Below are positions 33,728 to 44,584 of a stretch of 64,000 bases of DNA, piece after piece. The notes under the pieces were generated by a model that saw only the letters and a list, made by a program, of their open reading frames with translations, had not been told where the DNA came from and did not search any database. The DNA is taken from contig QJPP01002936.1 of NCBI GenBank assembly GCA_003996215.1, positions 62,001-126,000 on the forward strand. Reading direction: 5' to 3'. The translations under genes were made by a program, and so were the position numbers. Source of the stretch: Jaltomata sinuosa. Lineage: Eukaryota; Streptophyta; Magnoliopsida; Solanales; Solanaceae. Within the stretch, counting starts at the first letter, position 1. Each line of letters begins with the position of its first letter.

Positions 33728-33952
33728 TTCTCCCCTTCATGAAAATGATTCATCCTCGAATCAGTAGCTTCACCTACAATACAAGAAGATAGATCACTTA
33801 CATTCAACATATTGTGAACATTATACTCACATGGTAGATCGATCTTGTAGGCATTGTAATTGTTCCTTTCAAGCACTTTGAAAGGGCCATCACCTCTTGG
33901 ACTCAACTTCCCTTTGTGGAGTTGTGGGAATCATTCCTTCTGAATGTGTACA
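33631..33952 (-). pseudogene. C-terminal end of element B polyprotein
   Basis: FPQLHKGKLSPRGDGPFKVL then NAYKIDLPCEYNVHNMLNVS and SRMNHFHEGENDKI: the integrase C-terminal / chromodomain-adjacent region and terminal tail typical of Reina-like plant gypsy elements (family knowledge). The frame is open from 33906 to 33631 and extends about 100 bp into the LTR. One stop lies upstream (in the E-x-FPQ segment). The rest is cut by the L3 insertion at 33953. Confidence 0.65.
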
Positions 33953-34706
33953 TGATAACACTCAATATAATTAAAGCATAAAAGATTCAATAGACCCACA
34001 CAATTTAATTAAGAGAAAGCACAAGATAAGAATTCAATACACAAATTAAGTATTATGTCTAATACAATAACAAAATATCAATTCAATACTTACACCTACA
34101 ATTAGTCAATTTTGAACAAGATTTTGAAGAAACAATTTAAAGATTTTACAATAGAATCATCCAATTCTTCACTCCAATGGTGTAGGGTGATGAACTTTCT
34201 CTCCATGCTTGTCAAGATTGTGGAAATTGCAAAAGATCACTTTCAAAATGGCTGAGAAGTGTTTTATGTGGATTAGGGTTTTCAAAAAGTGTGAAAAGAC
34301 TGATTTGGTCCTAGTTGAGCTCGTTCTCCGCAATTGCGAAAGAATTTCTGCATTTGCAGCATTCTCACTCATGACCATTATCCGCATTTGCGGAGAATGA
34401 ACCGCATTTGCGGATAGTTGATTAGTTGTTGACTTCCGCATTTGTGGTCCTTTGGCCGCATTTGTGGTTGTTGGCTAGCAAGATCTCTACATTTACGGTG
34501 CTTTGGCCGCAATTGCGATATCTGAGGCTTGTTCTTCTCTTTAGCTAATTTTAGCTTATTTTGTCCATGTTGCTCCATAGTATCTGCATGAATAAGAATC
34601 ACCTGAAATAGATCAAATCAAGCTATAAATGGTCTCTTATCATAATTAGAGGACGCTAAAGCCCAAGAAAAGAGATATAAATAAGTAGTTATTTTACCAC
34701 TTATCA
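33953..34706 (-). repeat. 3' LTR of element L3
   Basis: TGATAAGTGGTAAAATAACT...GAGTGTTATCA on the - strand. The terminus matches P's (GAGTGTTATCA). The tip forms an imperfect hairpin (34681-34704). Confidence 0.7.
34328..34518. repeat. Array of eight CCGCAWTTGCGG palindromes in the L3 LTR
   Basis: 12-bp units at 34328, 34348, 34382, 34402, 34436, 34456, 34487 and 34507: CCGCAATTGCGA, CTGCATTTGCAG, CCGCATTTGCGG (twice), CCGCATTTGTGG (twice), CTACATTTACGG and CCGCAATTGCGA. Spacing is irregular (20-34 bp) and the spacers are unrelated. One unit, CTGCATTTGCAG, has changed both arms and still pairs. Confidence 0.85.
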
Positions 34707-34725
34707 ACACCCCCAACTTATGCTC

Positions 34726-36726
34726 TTTCTTGTCCTCAAGCAAATCAAAACTCAACTCTAAGAGACTCTAACTAAGCCAAGCACAAGGACCATTCAATCA
34801 TTTTCTCAACACGTTTTTCATTTAAGCACAAAGAATATGATTTAGGTTGGTACTAATAATTAGTCAATCACAAGTGAATGCTTAGTCGATACACTCTCCT
34901 CAACTTTGCACACATATTCAAGAGTTATGAAAAAATTACAAAGATGACAGAGTGACAACAACCAATCCTCAAGAAGTGACTCAAAACCACTAGTTTCCCA
35001 AACATGCTCCATTGACTCATTTTCAAAATTTACCAACATCACCAACCATCCTAATTCACATGCCCTCACAAGAAAGAAGGTCCCAAAAATACTCTATTCA
35101 CAACAATGAAACAAGGGACAAATGCATAACACTCAGCTCACGAAGAACTTCAAGTACCAACAAATATCAAACCATAAGCTTGCCCTTATTTTCGTTCGCT
35201 GCTAACTCAAAATCAATTGATCAGAGATCTCAAAGGACATTTCTAAGCTTGTAATGTAGGCTTGGTAAGAGTATGACAAGCATTTAGGATTAAAGTGACT
35301 ACATCCTCCTTGAACACTACACAACTTTTTCAATTTGAAACCAAAGCCATTTTTCTCCTCTATTTCATGTACCATAAAGCACTGTTTCACTCACTTCATA
35401 TGATCCCCTAATTTTCATTATTATATTCACCTTGGAGGATTCATTTCCTTTCTTTCCTCTTTACTTTTCATCTTTACTTTCTTTTTCAAATTCTTCCTTC
35501 TTTTTGACAATTCTTTTAAGATTTGTCCAACAAACCAAAATAAGTTCATTTAGCACTCCTCCAAGGTACTTTTTCATCAACCCCAACATAGGCTTTTAGC
35601 CTTTATTTCACACTTGTAGAGTTTAAGGATTCAAAAGAGGGACTTATTTTCAAAATGGTTGAAGGCTTGTAATGCGGTTTCCAAAGAAAAGGTATTAGGC
35701 TCAAGAGGGGTGACTAATGATATAATATAAGTGCAATGGCCGGATTTTAAGGCTAAGTAGGCTTCAACAATCACAAATAAGGTCTAAGATCATTTCTCCA
35801 GCCAAAACAATTAAGACTAGCATTTGAATGACTAACCGGACAAGTTCTAGATGACACAAGCAAGCACATAAATTATTCAACAAAACTCACCACACATGGC
35901 ATGCAAACTATTCAAGATGGATCAATTTTCACTTCCTAAACAAGAACATATAGAGCCACATTTATACATCCAATATTGTCACTAATGGTTCAAAAGTCAC
36001 AAAAAGATTAGAGGCATTGTCACCTACATCATTCTTTATGTTTCAACTATTCACCAACATTTTTGGAGGGGTATGCTTAATTCATCTAAATTCACATGGA
36101 AGACTAAATCTATTAGTACCAAACAAATCACTCTAATAATTATCTCAAAAGACGATGATTTTCCCTTAAGAATGACATCACTCAATCTATCATTGGGCCA
36201 AATCATCTATCTAAATTGATATGGTTACTCAGACTTCACCAACATATAAATCCCAACACACAAGCGACGTGTGATTTGCACATACCAAAGTGTGGATCAC
36301 AAGTGCAATGCATAAGCCAGGCAATATAGGTTTCCATTTTGCCCAGCATGCATGAAGCACATGCATTTCACACATTGGTATGTGTGATGCAACCCTCCTA
36401 ACTTTGGCATATTGGATCTAGCCTACTGAGTACTCAGACTTCCCCTGGCTCTAAACACCTATCAAGACTACTATATAAAAGAAAGAAAATTGAAGAAGCT
36501 ATGAGTAAAGAAATAACACAAATGACTATTCTAACAAGATTTAAATAACACAAGATCTGGCAAGGGCATAATATTCAAAGAAAACAAGCCCGGGATGGGC
36601 ATAGAACACAAATATCTAAAACAAGCATAACTACGACCCAAATACCCCAAGTAAACATGTTGCAATGTCCCCAATGCAACTAAGTAAAACAAGATAAAAT
36701 TATGGAAGGGGCTTCCTGAAACTACC
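34726..36726 (-). other. 3' non-coding region of L3
   Basis: No supported frame. It keeps the CTTGAGGACAAG motif near the polypurine tract (34728-34745). A further word cluster of GCACATACCAAAGTGTG / CACATGCATTTCACACATTGG lies at 36245-36400, near the coding end. Confidence 0.55.
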
Positions 36727-37432
36727 TCATTCACTATCATCACTCTCGGTGTTATCATCATCATCTCCATGACAATCTGCATCCTTCTCAGACCACTGTG
36801 CTAAGGTGTCATCCTTGTCACTCCTCCTAGATGATGGAAATGGATCACTGGGTTTCATAATCTTCCACAACACTTTCACACCCTTCCACACACGAGTAAA
36901 GAACTTGTCTCTCTTCCTGTTCCTTTTTAGCATCTTAGTGTGCGAGTCATGAAGCTCTCCTTGGGACTTGGCCAAATCATTGTATGGTCTTTCCAGCTTA
37001 GCAAGATGGGCACCCTATTTCTTTTGTTCATCCAGATATTTGTCAAAGTCTTTCATTGTCACAAATGTAACAGGCCCCTCTGATGACTCACACGATCTTT
37101 GAGGATTGCCACTCACTATCTGGAGAATCTGCCTCAACTTATCTATCATTACTTCAAATGGGCCCATTTCTCCTAAACTACCAGAAATGGCCAGAGACAA
37201 TGTTTCTGCATTGATTTTTCTCTTTTTGCCCTTGAAACCTATTGCTTCTCCATGTTTTTTCAATGGAAAGATATGTCTTATTGGCGCCACTGAGTTGTTG
37301 GTCGGGTAGTCATCCACCTCAGCCATTTTACATAATTTGGTAATGAGAGATGGGAATATGAGAGTTGGGATAGCTTGCATCAAATACTCCTTGAGTTCGT
37401 AAATAAAATCATATGGCCAACATTCTGAAAGC
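36727..37432 (-). pseudogene. C-terminal part of plant-transposon domain ORF of L3
   Basis: One phase with a single in-frame stop at 37015. LKEYLMQAIPTLIFPSLITK then LCKMAEVDDYP corresponds to the P/M block ending in FPFPSLITRLC of this family (family knowledge). Then come KKHGEAIGFKGKKRKIN, a predicted helical stretch (VTFVTMKDFDKYLDEQKK, stop, AHLAKLERPYNDLAKSQGEL), and an acidic terminus (DADCHGDDDDNTESDDSE). The N-terminal half is missing at the junction with A. Confidence 0.6.
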
Positions 37433-38530
37433 ATCAACTACCACATTTGCCTTATTCAAATGGTACACGATAGTAATATCATAGTCCTTGAGCAACTCAA
37501 TCTATTGACACTACCTCAAATTCAGATCCCTCTACTTAAACACATGCGACATGCTACGGTGGTCAGTAAACACCTCACAACGGACAACATAAAGATAGTG
37601 CCTCCAAATTATAAGAGCAAACACCACCACTGCCAACTCTAAGTCATGTGCAGGATAGTTCTTCTCATGCACCTTCAACTTCCTAGAAGCATATGCAATG
37701 AATATCTTACCCTGCATCCCAGAACATGAAGAACTACCTTACTCAATATTAGTAAACTCATCTCGCCTCTTATCTCACAATGTACGAGGGATGTACTTAT
37801 TTTAGAAAGATGGAATAGAACTGTGTCTAGGTTAACAAAGTGACCCAGCTGGTCTACACTCCACATAAGATCTCCACCATAACTTTGCATCCCTGTGCAG
37901 CTTGAAAATGACAAACTCCATCCAATATCTCTCCCCATCTTATGGAGCCTCTTATGATAATCAAATAATGAACTCGTAAGCATCCTCAGTATTGGGACCA
38001 TAGAAAACCGAAGGATTCATTTATGTCAACCTCCAAAACAAATAGTGCTCCTCCTTAGTCATCACCAAGCCAGACACCGATCTAAAAAATATCCTTGTCT
38101 CAGAAGCCTCATCCATCTGTGGAGCCACTACAATAGTTGAACCCCAGATTCTGACTTGTCAAAATGTTGAGTGTTGCCCTAGTCCCTACCAAGCCGCTTA
38201 GTAGAGTCAATACCTACTGTAACATATCTGCAAAAGTCAGAGCATGTGTAACACCTTTCTAATCTGGTGTTGCTACCTACTCTGATGCTACCTTGGTGTG
38301 ATCCTCTAGTGGTGGAAGGGACTCTACCTATCACGAACCTGTCCAGCAGCTGGAGTTCTGCCCATGGAAGGCGCTGCTCCTCATCTCCTTGTTGTAGCAC
38401 CTCCTCTCACGCATCCTCTACCATAACTTGCGGCTGGCTTGGGTGCTACTATTATTGCCTCTACTATTATTTCATCAGTCTCACTCTAACTCATATCAAA
38501 ACTCAAAATGATCAGTCATTGGTATACACA
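37433..38530 (-). pseudogene. gag fused to RNase H by internal deletion (element A)
   Basis: On the - strand, gag remnants (MNPSVFYGPNTEDAYEFI, DYHKRLHKMG, and a decayed W..YVECR / LEKYVPRTL region) are followed near 37715 by MQGKIFIAYASRKLKVHEKN, YPAHDLELAVVVFALIIWRH and CEVFTDHRSM of RNase H, then DYDITIVYHLNKANVVVDAF leading to integrase. Protease, reverse transcriptase and the start of RNase H are gone, a loss of about 2 kb relative to a normal pol. The coding region then stops at the L3 junction before the integrase zinc domain. Confidence 0.65.
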
Positions 38531-38539
38531 TGCTAAAGT

Positions 38540-40123
38540 ATCTTATTTTTTCCCAACTAGTCATGACCTACAGGGGACAACTGAGAATCTATGTACTATA
38601 TTAGTGTGGTACCCACTCCATAACATATATGCTCATCTGTAAGCTCACATCCTCCCAATAACTGAATAGTATGTATATTCTCAGCTCTCTTAAAATATCT
38701 CAGTATATTCTCATATTCAGCTATCTCTCAAGATATCATCAAAAAGTATACAAGAATATAACAAGTGCATAACATAGCCATAACTCAGTTAAAGAAAGGC
38801 TTCAAACAATTCATAAACTTATTCATGCAAGCATTGTCAAGCCAAATACTATCAACCAACAAATTATGTTTGAAGACCAACCAACATGCTCATCAATTCA
38901 TAATACATACAAGAGACTAGATTATGTCTAACTCCACGTAAACCATAACCTGCCTTAACAAAAGAATTTGACTCAAGAAATCTCAATCGAAGGAGCCTTT
39001 CCTTTCCTCAACGCCTCAAAACATTCAAAGTCTAAAAAACAATTACAAAAGTAATTAATTATCTACTATTTAATTTCAAGCTTTAGGAAATTTAGACCCA
39101 CGAGTTCTACCCTTATTTGAGGTCTATAAAATTAATCAAGGGTCAATTTATCATACTCTAGTTTCAAAATATCCACATTGTCATCGTTCATAGAGTTTTT
39201 ACTCCAATTTCCCCCTTTATAAGCAGTTTTTATGTTAAAGGTCCCATTTTTATCTAACTCAAGGTTCCCAATCTCTACAATTCATGTTTAGGAACACCAA
39301 TTTCATGCTAGAAAGTGTTTAGCTAAGCCCTAGAAGCATTCTAGATAATTATTAAATTTACCTAGATACTTTCCCATATTTTCTACAAACCTAGGGTTCT
39401 AACCCATAATTCTACCATCACAACCTCCTTAGCGATTCTATGATATTAATGATTCTATGATTCTATGATTACTAGGTGAAGATATTGATGGAATAACTTA
39501 CCTCAACGATAAAATCCACCCTAATCTTAGAAAAATTGCCTCTCTGGTGCTCTGGAATTGCTGTTTTTGAGTTTATGATGTGAATCTAAGAATAAGTAAC
39601 ATAAACAAGCATTCCGCCTCCCGTCTCTCACTGCAGCAGATGGTTTCTCACTGCAGCAAAACTGATACAACAAAATAAGTGAGCCCTGGCAAATTGCCTA
39701 GGTCTGCTATGATGGCACTACGACCACTACGATAATTTTGCTGCAGTGGGAATCCTACTATTGCTGCGGTGCCTGAACCAGTACCTAAAATTTTTGCATA
39801 ATTGCTCAATTCCACAACACAACTTTCAAATTTAAGGCATCATGAAATAGTCCCAATGTAGAAATTACTAAATCACATGCTATGAACTCACTTGCCGACT
39901 CATAATCTCCTATAGAGGTTTAGATTACTAGGTCATCCCCTAATGGAACACAACACCATAAAACACGATATCGTGAATCATAATTTACCATGAAAACACA
40001 CAACACCAGTTTTTAGCTTTAAACCACCCTACCATTAGATTTTGTTATCTTAACTCAGTAGGGGAACTCTAATAGGGTACTTATAGCCCTAACCACTCTA
40101 TAACGACTGGAAGGGTCGTAACA
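38540..40123 (-). repeat. 5' LTR of element A (inner end lost)
   Basis: Starts (- strand) TGTTACGACCCTTCCAGTCG at 40123 and is related to LTR C (shared CATGACCTRCAGGGGAC and TATCCACTCCATA blocks at 38567 and 41455). The U5 end and primer site expected beyond 38540 are absent; the LTR runs straight into gag N-terminal sequence. Confidence 0.6.
39620..39780. repeat. Word cluster in A LTR: CACTGCAGCAG / GCTGCAGTGGG
   Basis: CACTGCAGCAGATGG, CACTGCAGCAAAACTG, TTGCTGCAGTGGGAATCC and TTGCTGCGGTGCC, plus CACTACGACCACTACGA. Words occur in both orientations. It lies about 345-500 bp from the LTR start. Confidence 0.65.
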
Positions 40124-40772
40124 CCCTTAGTGTTATTAATCTGGGTTTTATCATTCACCAACACCTAAGTGTTCCATATATTTACATACACCTTAACTAC
40201 ATCATTCACATATTTATCTAGTATATATAATTCACTATACAAACAATCCTTTTTACATTGTTTTAGGCATTATCTATCCGAACACCATACCCAAAGGCAT
40301 AATCATGCATTCTCTCATCAATTCTATATAGTATATACACTTCACTAATCAAAGTCTAACACAAGGTAAACCATAAACTACCTTAACGCCAAGCTAAAGC
40401 CATAGAATTTAACCCTTGTTCTTGATCTAGAGTCTCTGATAGTGAATTTGCAAGGGAGGGGATGAAGGAACAACACTTCTTAGGGATCTTTTCCTATCTG
40501 TTCTTGGTGTTCTAACTTAGAAATAACCCTAGAGGAAGTTTTTAGGAGAGAACCCTTTATTTTATGAGAGCTGAACTTGAAAATCAGTTAAAGTTCAGAA
40601 TTATGGTTCGCGTGTTTCACTATAGCAGTTGTATCCTCACTACAGTGAGCTCACTATAGCAGTCAGTGGACCACTGTGGCAGACTTACCTGGTCGGCCTT
40701 ACTTTATTTTGACTTTATTTTATTCCATATTTGTTTTAACAATTGCATAGTTATCTCGAACAAAATTAATAT
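40124..40772 (-). repeat. Partial LTR D
   Basis: Resembles the middle of LTR A (GTAAACCATAA, then CTTAAC, then a TTTGACT/TTTAACC run). It has its own word cluster CACTATAGCAG / CTCACTACAGTGAG / CCACTGTGGCAG at 40610-40690. Both ends are undefined; it is interrupted on the right by LTR C. Confidence 0.45.
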
Positions 40773-42414
40773 TGTCATGACCCAGATGGGGCCGTGATTG
40801 GCACCCACACTAATCCTTCGGGGGGAGAACCAAACAACCCAACAACCAACTCTTAACTTAACCAATCTCAAGAATATAGATAAACAATCCACTTAACCCA
40901 TAAATAAATCAATGTTTATAAAATAATAAAATAATATGCAAAAAACATTCAACTATACGTATCCCAAGAAACTTAAAGTCATCATCTAGAACTAGTAAAC
41001 CAACATAGTCTAAGAATCTAAAATCAACTAAAATTAGTAAGGATAGAGAGTTCCATTTCCCAAAAGAAGGACAACAACTCATGGAAGATCCATGGTAGCC
41101 TTAAAGATAGTGCTCACCCTTGAATATGCAGTTGGTTGCTGTACTCTTTTTGAGGCTACACTTCAGCCTATGGAACACGGTTTTCATTTAAAAAAGAGCA
41201 CAAGGTAGTATCAGTACAATACACTATGTACTAGTAGGTATCATAGGCTGACCCTATAATATAACATGAAAGAAGTAAAACATATAACCTGTAATATGAA
41301 TCCAACACTTGGCATATAACAATCAACAGATAGTCTTTTAAGTCAATTCAACAGCACTAAGTCAAGTTTATAATTCATAAAAGAAATACCATAATACGAA
41401 ACAAGGCAAAAGGTGTGCACATATGCAATAGGTCTTATGGCTTCCCACTAGCTATGACCTGCAGGGGACCTTAGGTTGTTTATAACCATACTGGCAGGGT
41501 ATCCACTCCATATCAACATATCCATTACAATATCTGGATAACCAGTTTCTCAGACCCATATTCTCATAAGACATTTAGTGCCCAAGACACTATTCATACT
41601 TATCCATTTTAGCTGACTTATCATTTCTTGTTCATTTAGCCTATTCATACAAGCATGACAGGAAAAACATATATAATACAATCACATCCGAAGACTAATC
41701 AAAGATCATATAATTTCACTATAAACATGCAACAAGGTGAGTCTTAATTCCAATTCAAATCATAACATACCTCGAGTGAAGATATAATACTCGCAAGCTA
41801 GTTCACCATTGCCTTGTCCTTTCCTTACTCTTTAGAATACACAAGGCTTAGAAATAACAAATATGTAAGAGTAATTAGCCAATTAACCTTCATTTTAGGC
41901 CTTGGGAATCAAACCCAACCATTCTACCCATTACACGAGGTTCTAGCATTCCCAAAGGGTTTAATAAGTCATAAATCAGTCCTACTGCATTCATAGGATC
42001 AATATTCAAGGTTTTTAAGTAAGTTCATAGCTTTTACACCTCTTTAAGCATAAAGGTTTTACCTTTATTGAATCCAAGGTTCTCCACTATCCTTAAACAT
42101 GTTAATAACTAATAATTTCATGCTAGAAATCATAGAAACATAATTTAAGATCAATTCTAGGTGATTTCACACCTACCCATAGGGTTCTTCCCCAAGTTCA
42201 TGCTTCTAGGATTTAATTGCAAGAAAACCACCATTAATTCATCCCCTCAAGGTATAAGGAAGATAATTACTTAATAAAATAAGGGTTGTACAAATTACTT
42301 ATCTCAAAGAATGGAGTTTACCCTAGATTTCTTGTGAAAACTGCTTTTTAGAGCTCTAGAACAAAGTTGAGTTATGAGAGAAATAACTCAGAAAATTGCA
42401 GAACTCCCAAGTAT

Positions 42415-42540
42415 ATTGTTGCGTAATCTCATCACAATGGATGGCTCTCCATTGCGATGGAGCATTGCAATGAGAAATGGCTTGTCATGATGGACCATCA
42501 CAACAAGGAGCCCTCTATTGCTTTGAATGACAATTTCCAG
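42415..42540. repeat. Word cluster in LTR C: CCATTGCGATGG / GCATTGCAATG
   Basis: CATCACAATGGATGG, CCATTGCGATGGAGC, ATTGCAATGAG and GATGGACCATCACAAC. It lies 333-458 bp from the LTR start. Confidence 0.6.
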
Positions 42541-42873
42541 AACATGGTGTTGTTTCTCCTAGAACCCTATTTTGCAACACACTTTATTTCATAGATACCA
42601 TGAATCATTCCCAATGCATCAACTATTATATCCAGAGTTCTATGACTCCAATTCTCATGTCAAAACTTCCTACAGGATCCTCCAATAGTTGGCTATCCAA
42701 AAATAGACACACTACTACACAGTGACACAAATAGTGTGAAATACACCTAAGGCACAAACACTATATTTTAGTCTGAGCTCAACGTAGCCCGAGATTTTCA
42801 ATTCTCACATAGGGACTTTTCTAGCCAGATAATTATGCCTGAATTCAGCATAACATCAGAACATATCATTACA

Positions 42874-43140
42874 TTACATACCAATTAAACAATTGTTTAT
42901 TCCCACATGACAATTGACAAAAAAATAAAGATTAACTGAATTGGTGAACAAGTGAGGATACTTGTTATGCATGTCTATCTCAGTCTCTCAAGTGGCCTCC
43001 TCAACAGGATGATTCTTCCACTGGACCTTCATAGATTCAATTTCCTTAGTTCTGAATTTCTGAACATCTCAATCAAAAAATAGCAATGACCTCTTCTTCA
43101 TAAGAGAGGTTTGTTTTATCCTTTTCTGGAATTTAAAATT
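42874..43140 (-). pseudogene. C-terminal end of element C polyprotein
   Basis: The - strand carries KNHPVEEAT, a stop, then ETEIDMHNKYPHLFTNSVN, the standard end of Tekay/Del-type gypsy polyproteins (PVEEATWE..EDM...YP.LF). About 60 codons survive. Upstream of about 43140 the sequence changes to unrelated AT-rich DNA. Confidence 0.6.
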
Positions 43141-43627
43141 TTAAAAAAAATGATTTTTGATACTGTAAATCATCTCAATACTTAACGAAGGTTCTATAAT
43201 AACTTAAGAAAAATCACAGAGTCGCCACTTAATTTTCATGAAGAAATTAAGAAAACTTAAAAGAATTTTAAAGACATAAAAAAAAATCTTTAAAATTAGA
43301 GAAAATGGGTAAGAGTTCAAGTAACGTCTTAGGAAGGGTTTTAAGGCACTAACCTTGTTTTTGTTTTTGTAGGAAACTTTCAGATAGAGCATCCTGAGGA
43401 GGTTCCCAGTGAAGGACGAAAAATTCTACAGCTACACAAGTAAGGAACTCCAAGCATTTGCAGGAGCAAAATTGACTAATTTCATACAGATATGTAATAT
43501 AACTTGGACTAAGTTCATACCACAACTAGTATCTTGTTCACAGAAGGGAGCAAATGATCTTAGGCATAATTACACACCTAAGTGTCATTATCTATGCGCG
43601 TTTAGCTTAGTTTTAAAGATAACTTGA
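43141..43627 (+). repeat. GAGTCGCCACTTA module with a short exon-like ORF
   Basis: Contains GAGTCGCCACTTAATTTTC near 43219 and AAAATGGGTAAGAGTTC then AAGTAACGTCTTAGGAAGG, the latter shared with 58773-58830. A T/G-rich tract TTTTTGTTTTTGTAG ends at about 43371 and is followed by a 72-codon frame, 43409-43627 (YSYTSKELQAFAGAKLTN...). I do not recognise that protein. It could be a captured exon or chance. Confidence 0.4.
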
Positions 43628-44584
43628 TGAGTTATTGAGGTATATATTGTGTATGTGTGAATTTTGTTACTAAATTACATGTTTAAAATGTTTAAGGTGA
43701 ACTTGGAACAAGTCAAGAGTCAAAATTATCAAATAGAGTTTAGACGAGAAAACTAGTGGTGCTAGCTTGAGCTATGCGTATTCTAGTGTACTTTAATGAG
43801 ATCTATTATGTTATATGGACTAATGTGTGTTATGAATTGATGTAGGAGAGACCATTGAAGGATCCATGGAAGATAAATAAGGCCTACAAACAAGCCACAA
43901 GAAGTGGGGAATTAAGGAACAAGTGCACAAGGAGAAGAGAGCAAAAATCGGATGAACCTTCACGTTTTTTAGGGGGCCATGCGATGCACCCCCCAAGACT
44001 TGGGAGGAGGCCATGCGCTTAACCTCCCCAAGGCAGGTGAGGAGGCCGTTCCTCGCAAACCCCATCATGGAGGTCCACTGGTTTGGCCACACAGCCAGCT
44101 ACGCGATGCAACTCCCTCTAAACCGTCCAAAATTGGGTTTTAACTTGGTTTAAGTTGGGGGCAAAGTCATAAATGCATATGCTGCTTATGGGACAGCCTA
44201 TGGACGACCTAAAATACTATAAAAGGAGTGCTTATCCACATGTACACACATCTTTGAAAAAGACACGAATTGGAGAGCAAAGGAGACATCAAGGAGCTCA
44301 AACTAGGGTTCTTTGTTCTTTAACTTTTCTTTCTTGTAGTTTTACTTTATGAACTCATATATAGAGATTTTTTGTATGAATATGAGTGGCTAAGCACCCT
44401 ATTTCGAGGATTGAGTCTACAACATGAATGCTTAGTTATGGTTTTATAGTTGATTTATATGTTTATCAAGTCATGTGATTGTTCTTGCGTTCTTGTTTTA
44501 CTATTCTAAAGCATCATGAACTTTAGGATAAATCTAAATCTCAACACGAATTTACCATAGAAGTGGAGGGACAGAATGAAGAAC
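43628..44584 (+). repeat. LTR-like segment with TATA box, cut by element E
   Basis: Starts TGATGAGTTATTGAGG like the P-family LTRs and carries GGCCATGCGATGCACCCC / GAGGCCATGCGCTTAACC words at 43970-44110, a TATA box at 44218, and a GAATATGAGTGGCTAAGCACC phrase similar to ATGAGTGGCTAAG in P's LTR (16207). It ends where E's LTR begins at 44585. Confidence 0.5.
44218..44224 (+). promoter_or_regulatory. TATA box of the LTR-like segment
   Basis: TATAAAA in the context ACTATAAAAGGAGTG, about 110 bp downstream of the word cluster. This spacing fits a U3 promoter. Activity is inference. Confidence 0.5.

Larger units (their letters stand above)
32914..33952 (-). mobile_element. 3' end of an autonomous gypsy element B (LTR plus pol tail)
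   Basis: The LTR (33727-32914) and about 220 bp of the preceding polyprotein remain. B's LTR is a distant homologue of TR's LTR, sharing its order of blocks and the adjoining tail CCTCGAATC / CTCCCCTTC (plus-strand reading). TR can therefore be viewed as a pol-less relative of B. B is inserted in A's integrase and is cut on its right by L3. Confidence 0.6.
33953..37432 (-). mobile_element. Athila-like element L3, 5'-truncated
   Basis: 3' LTR (34706-33953), a polypurine tract (ACCCCCAACTT, plus-strand reading, at about 34710), a 2-kb non-coding region, and the C-terminal part of a plant-transposon domain ORF. It is the same family layout as P and M, but has a short LTR of 754 bp. It is cut at 37432, where it abuts element A. 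The left flank is GTACA; no partner is found, consistent with loss of the 5' side. Confidence 0.65.
11758..40123 (-). mobile_element. Gypsy element A (minus strand), shredded by nested insertions and deletions
   Basis: Pieces in - strand order: LTR 40123-38540, gag fused to RNase H (38530-37433), integrase core (32913-32534), integrase C-terminus (12529-11820) and the first 62 bp of the 3' LTR (11819-11758). The two LTR starts match each other (AGTCGTTATAG then GTGGTTA). The integrase core ends in EFRYNN and resumes as SYHSSIDMDQF on the far side of S1, which proves continuity across 20 kb of insert. It has lost reverse transcriptase and part of integrase. It is host to S1, B/L3 and M. Confidence 0.7.
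40773..43140 (-). mobile_element. 3' end of gypsy element C (LTR plus pol terminus)
   Basis: LTR 42873-40773 (TGTAATGATATG...GGGTCATGACA on the - strand, 2101 bp) preceded by a short pol remnant. The element is cut near 43140 at an AT-rich junction. Confidence 0.6.

Noticed and set aside
34328..34518. CRISPR-like array of regularly repeated words
   Set aside because: Units are 12-bp palindromes with irregular, short spacers in a plant LTR; nothing else fits CRISPR.
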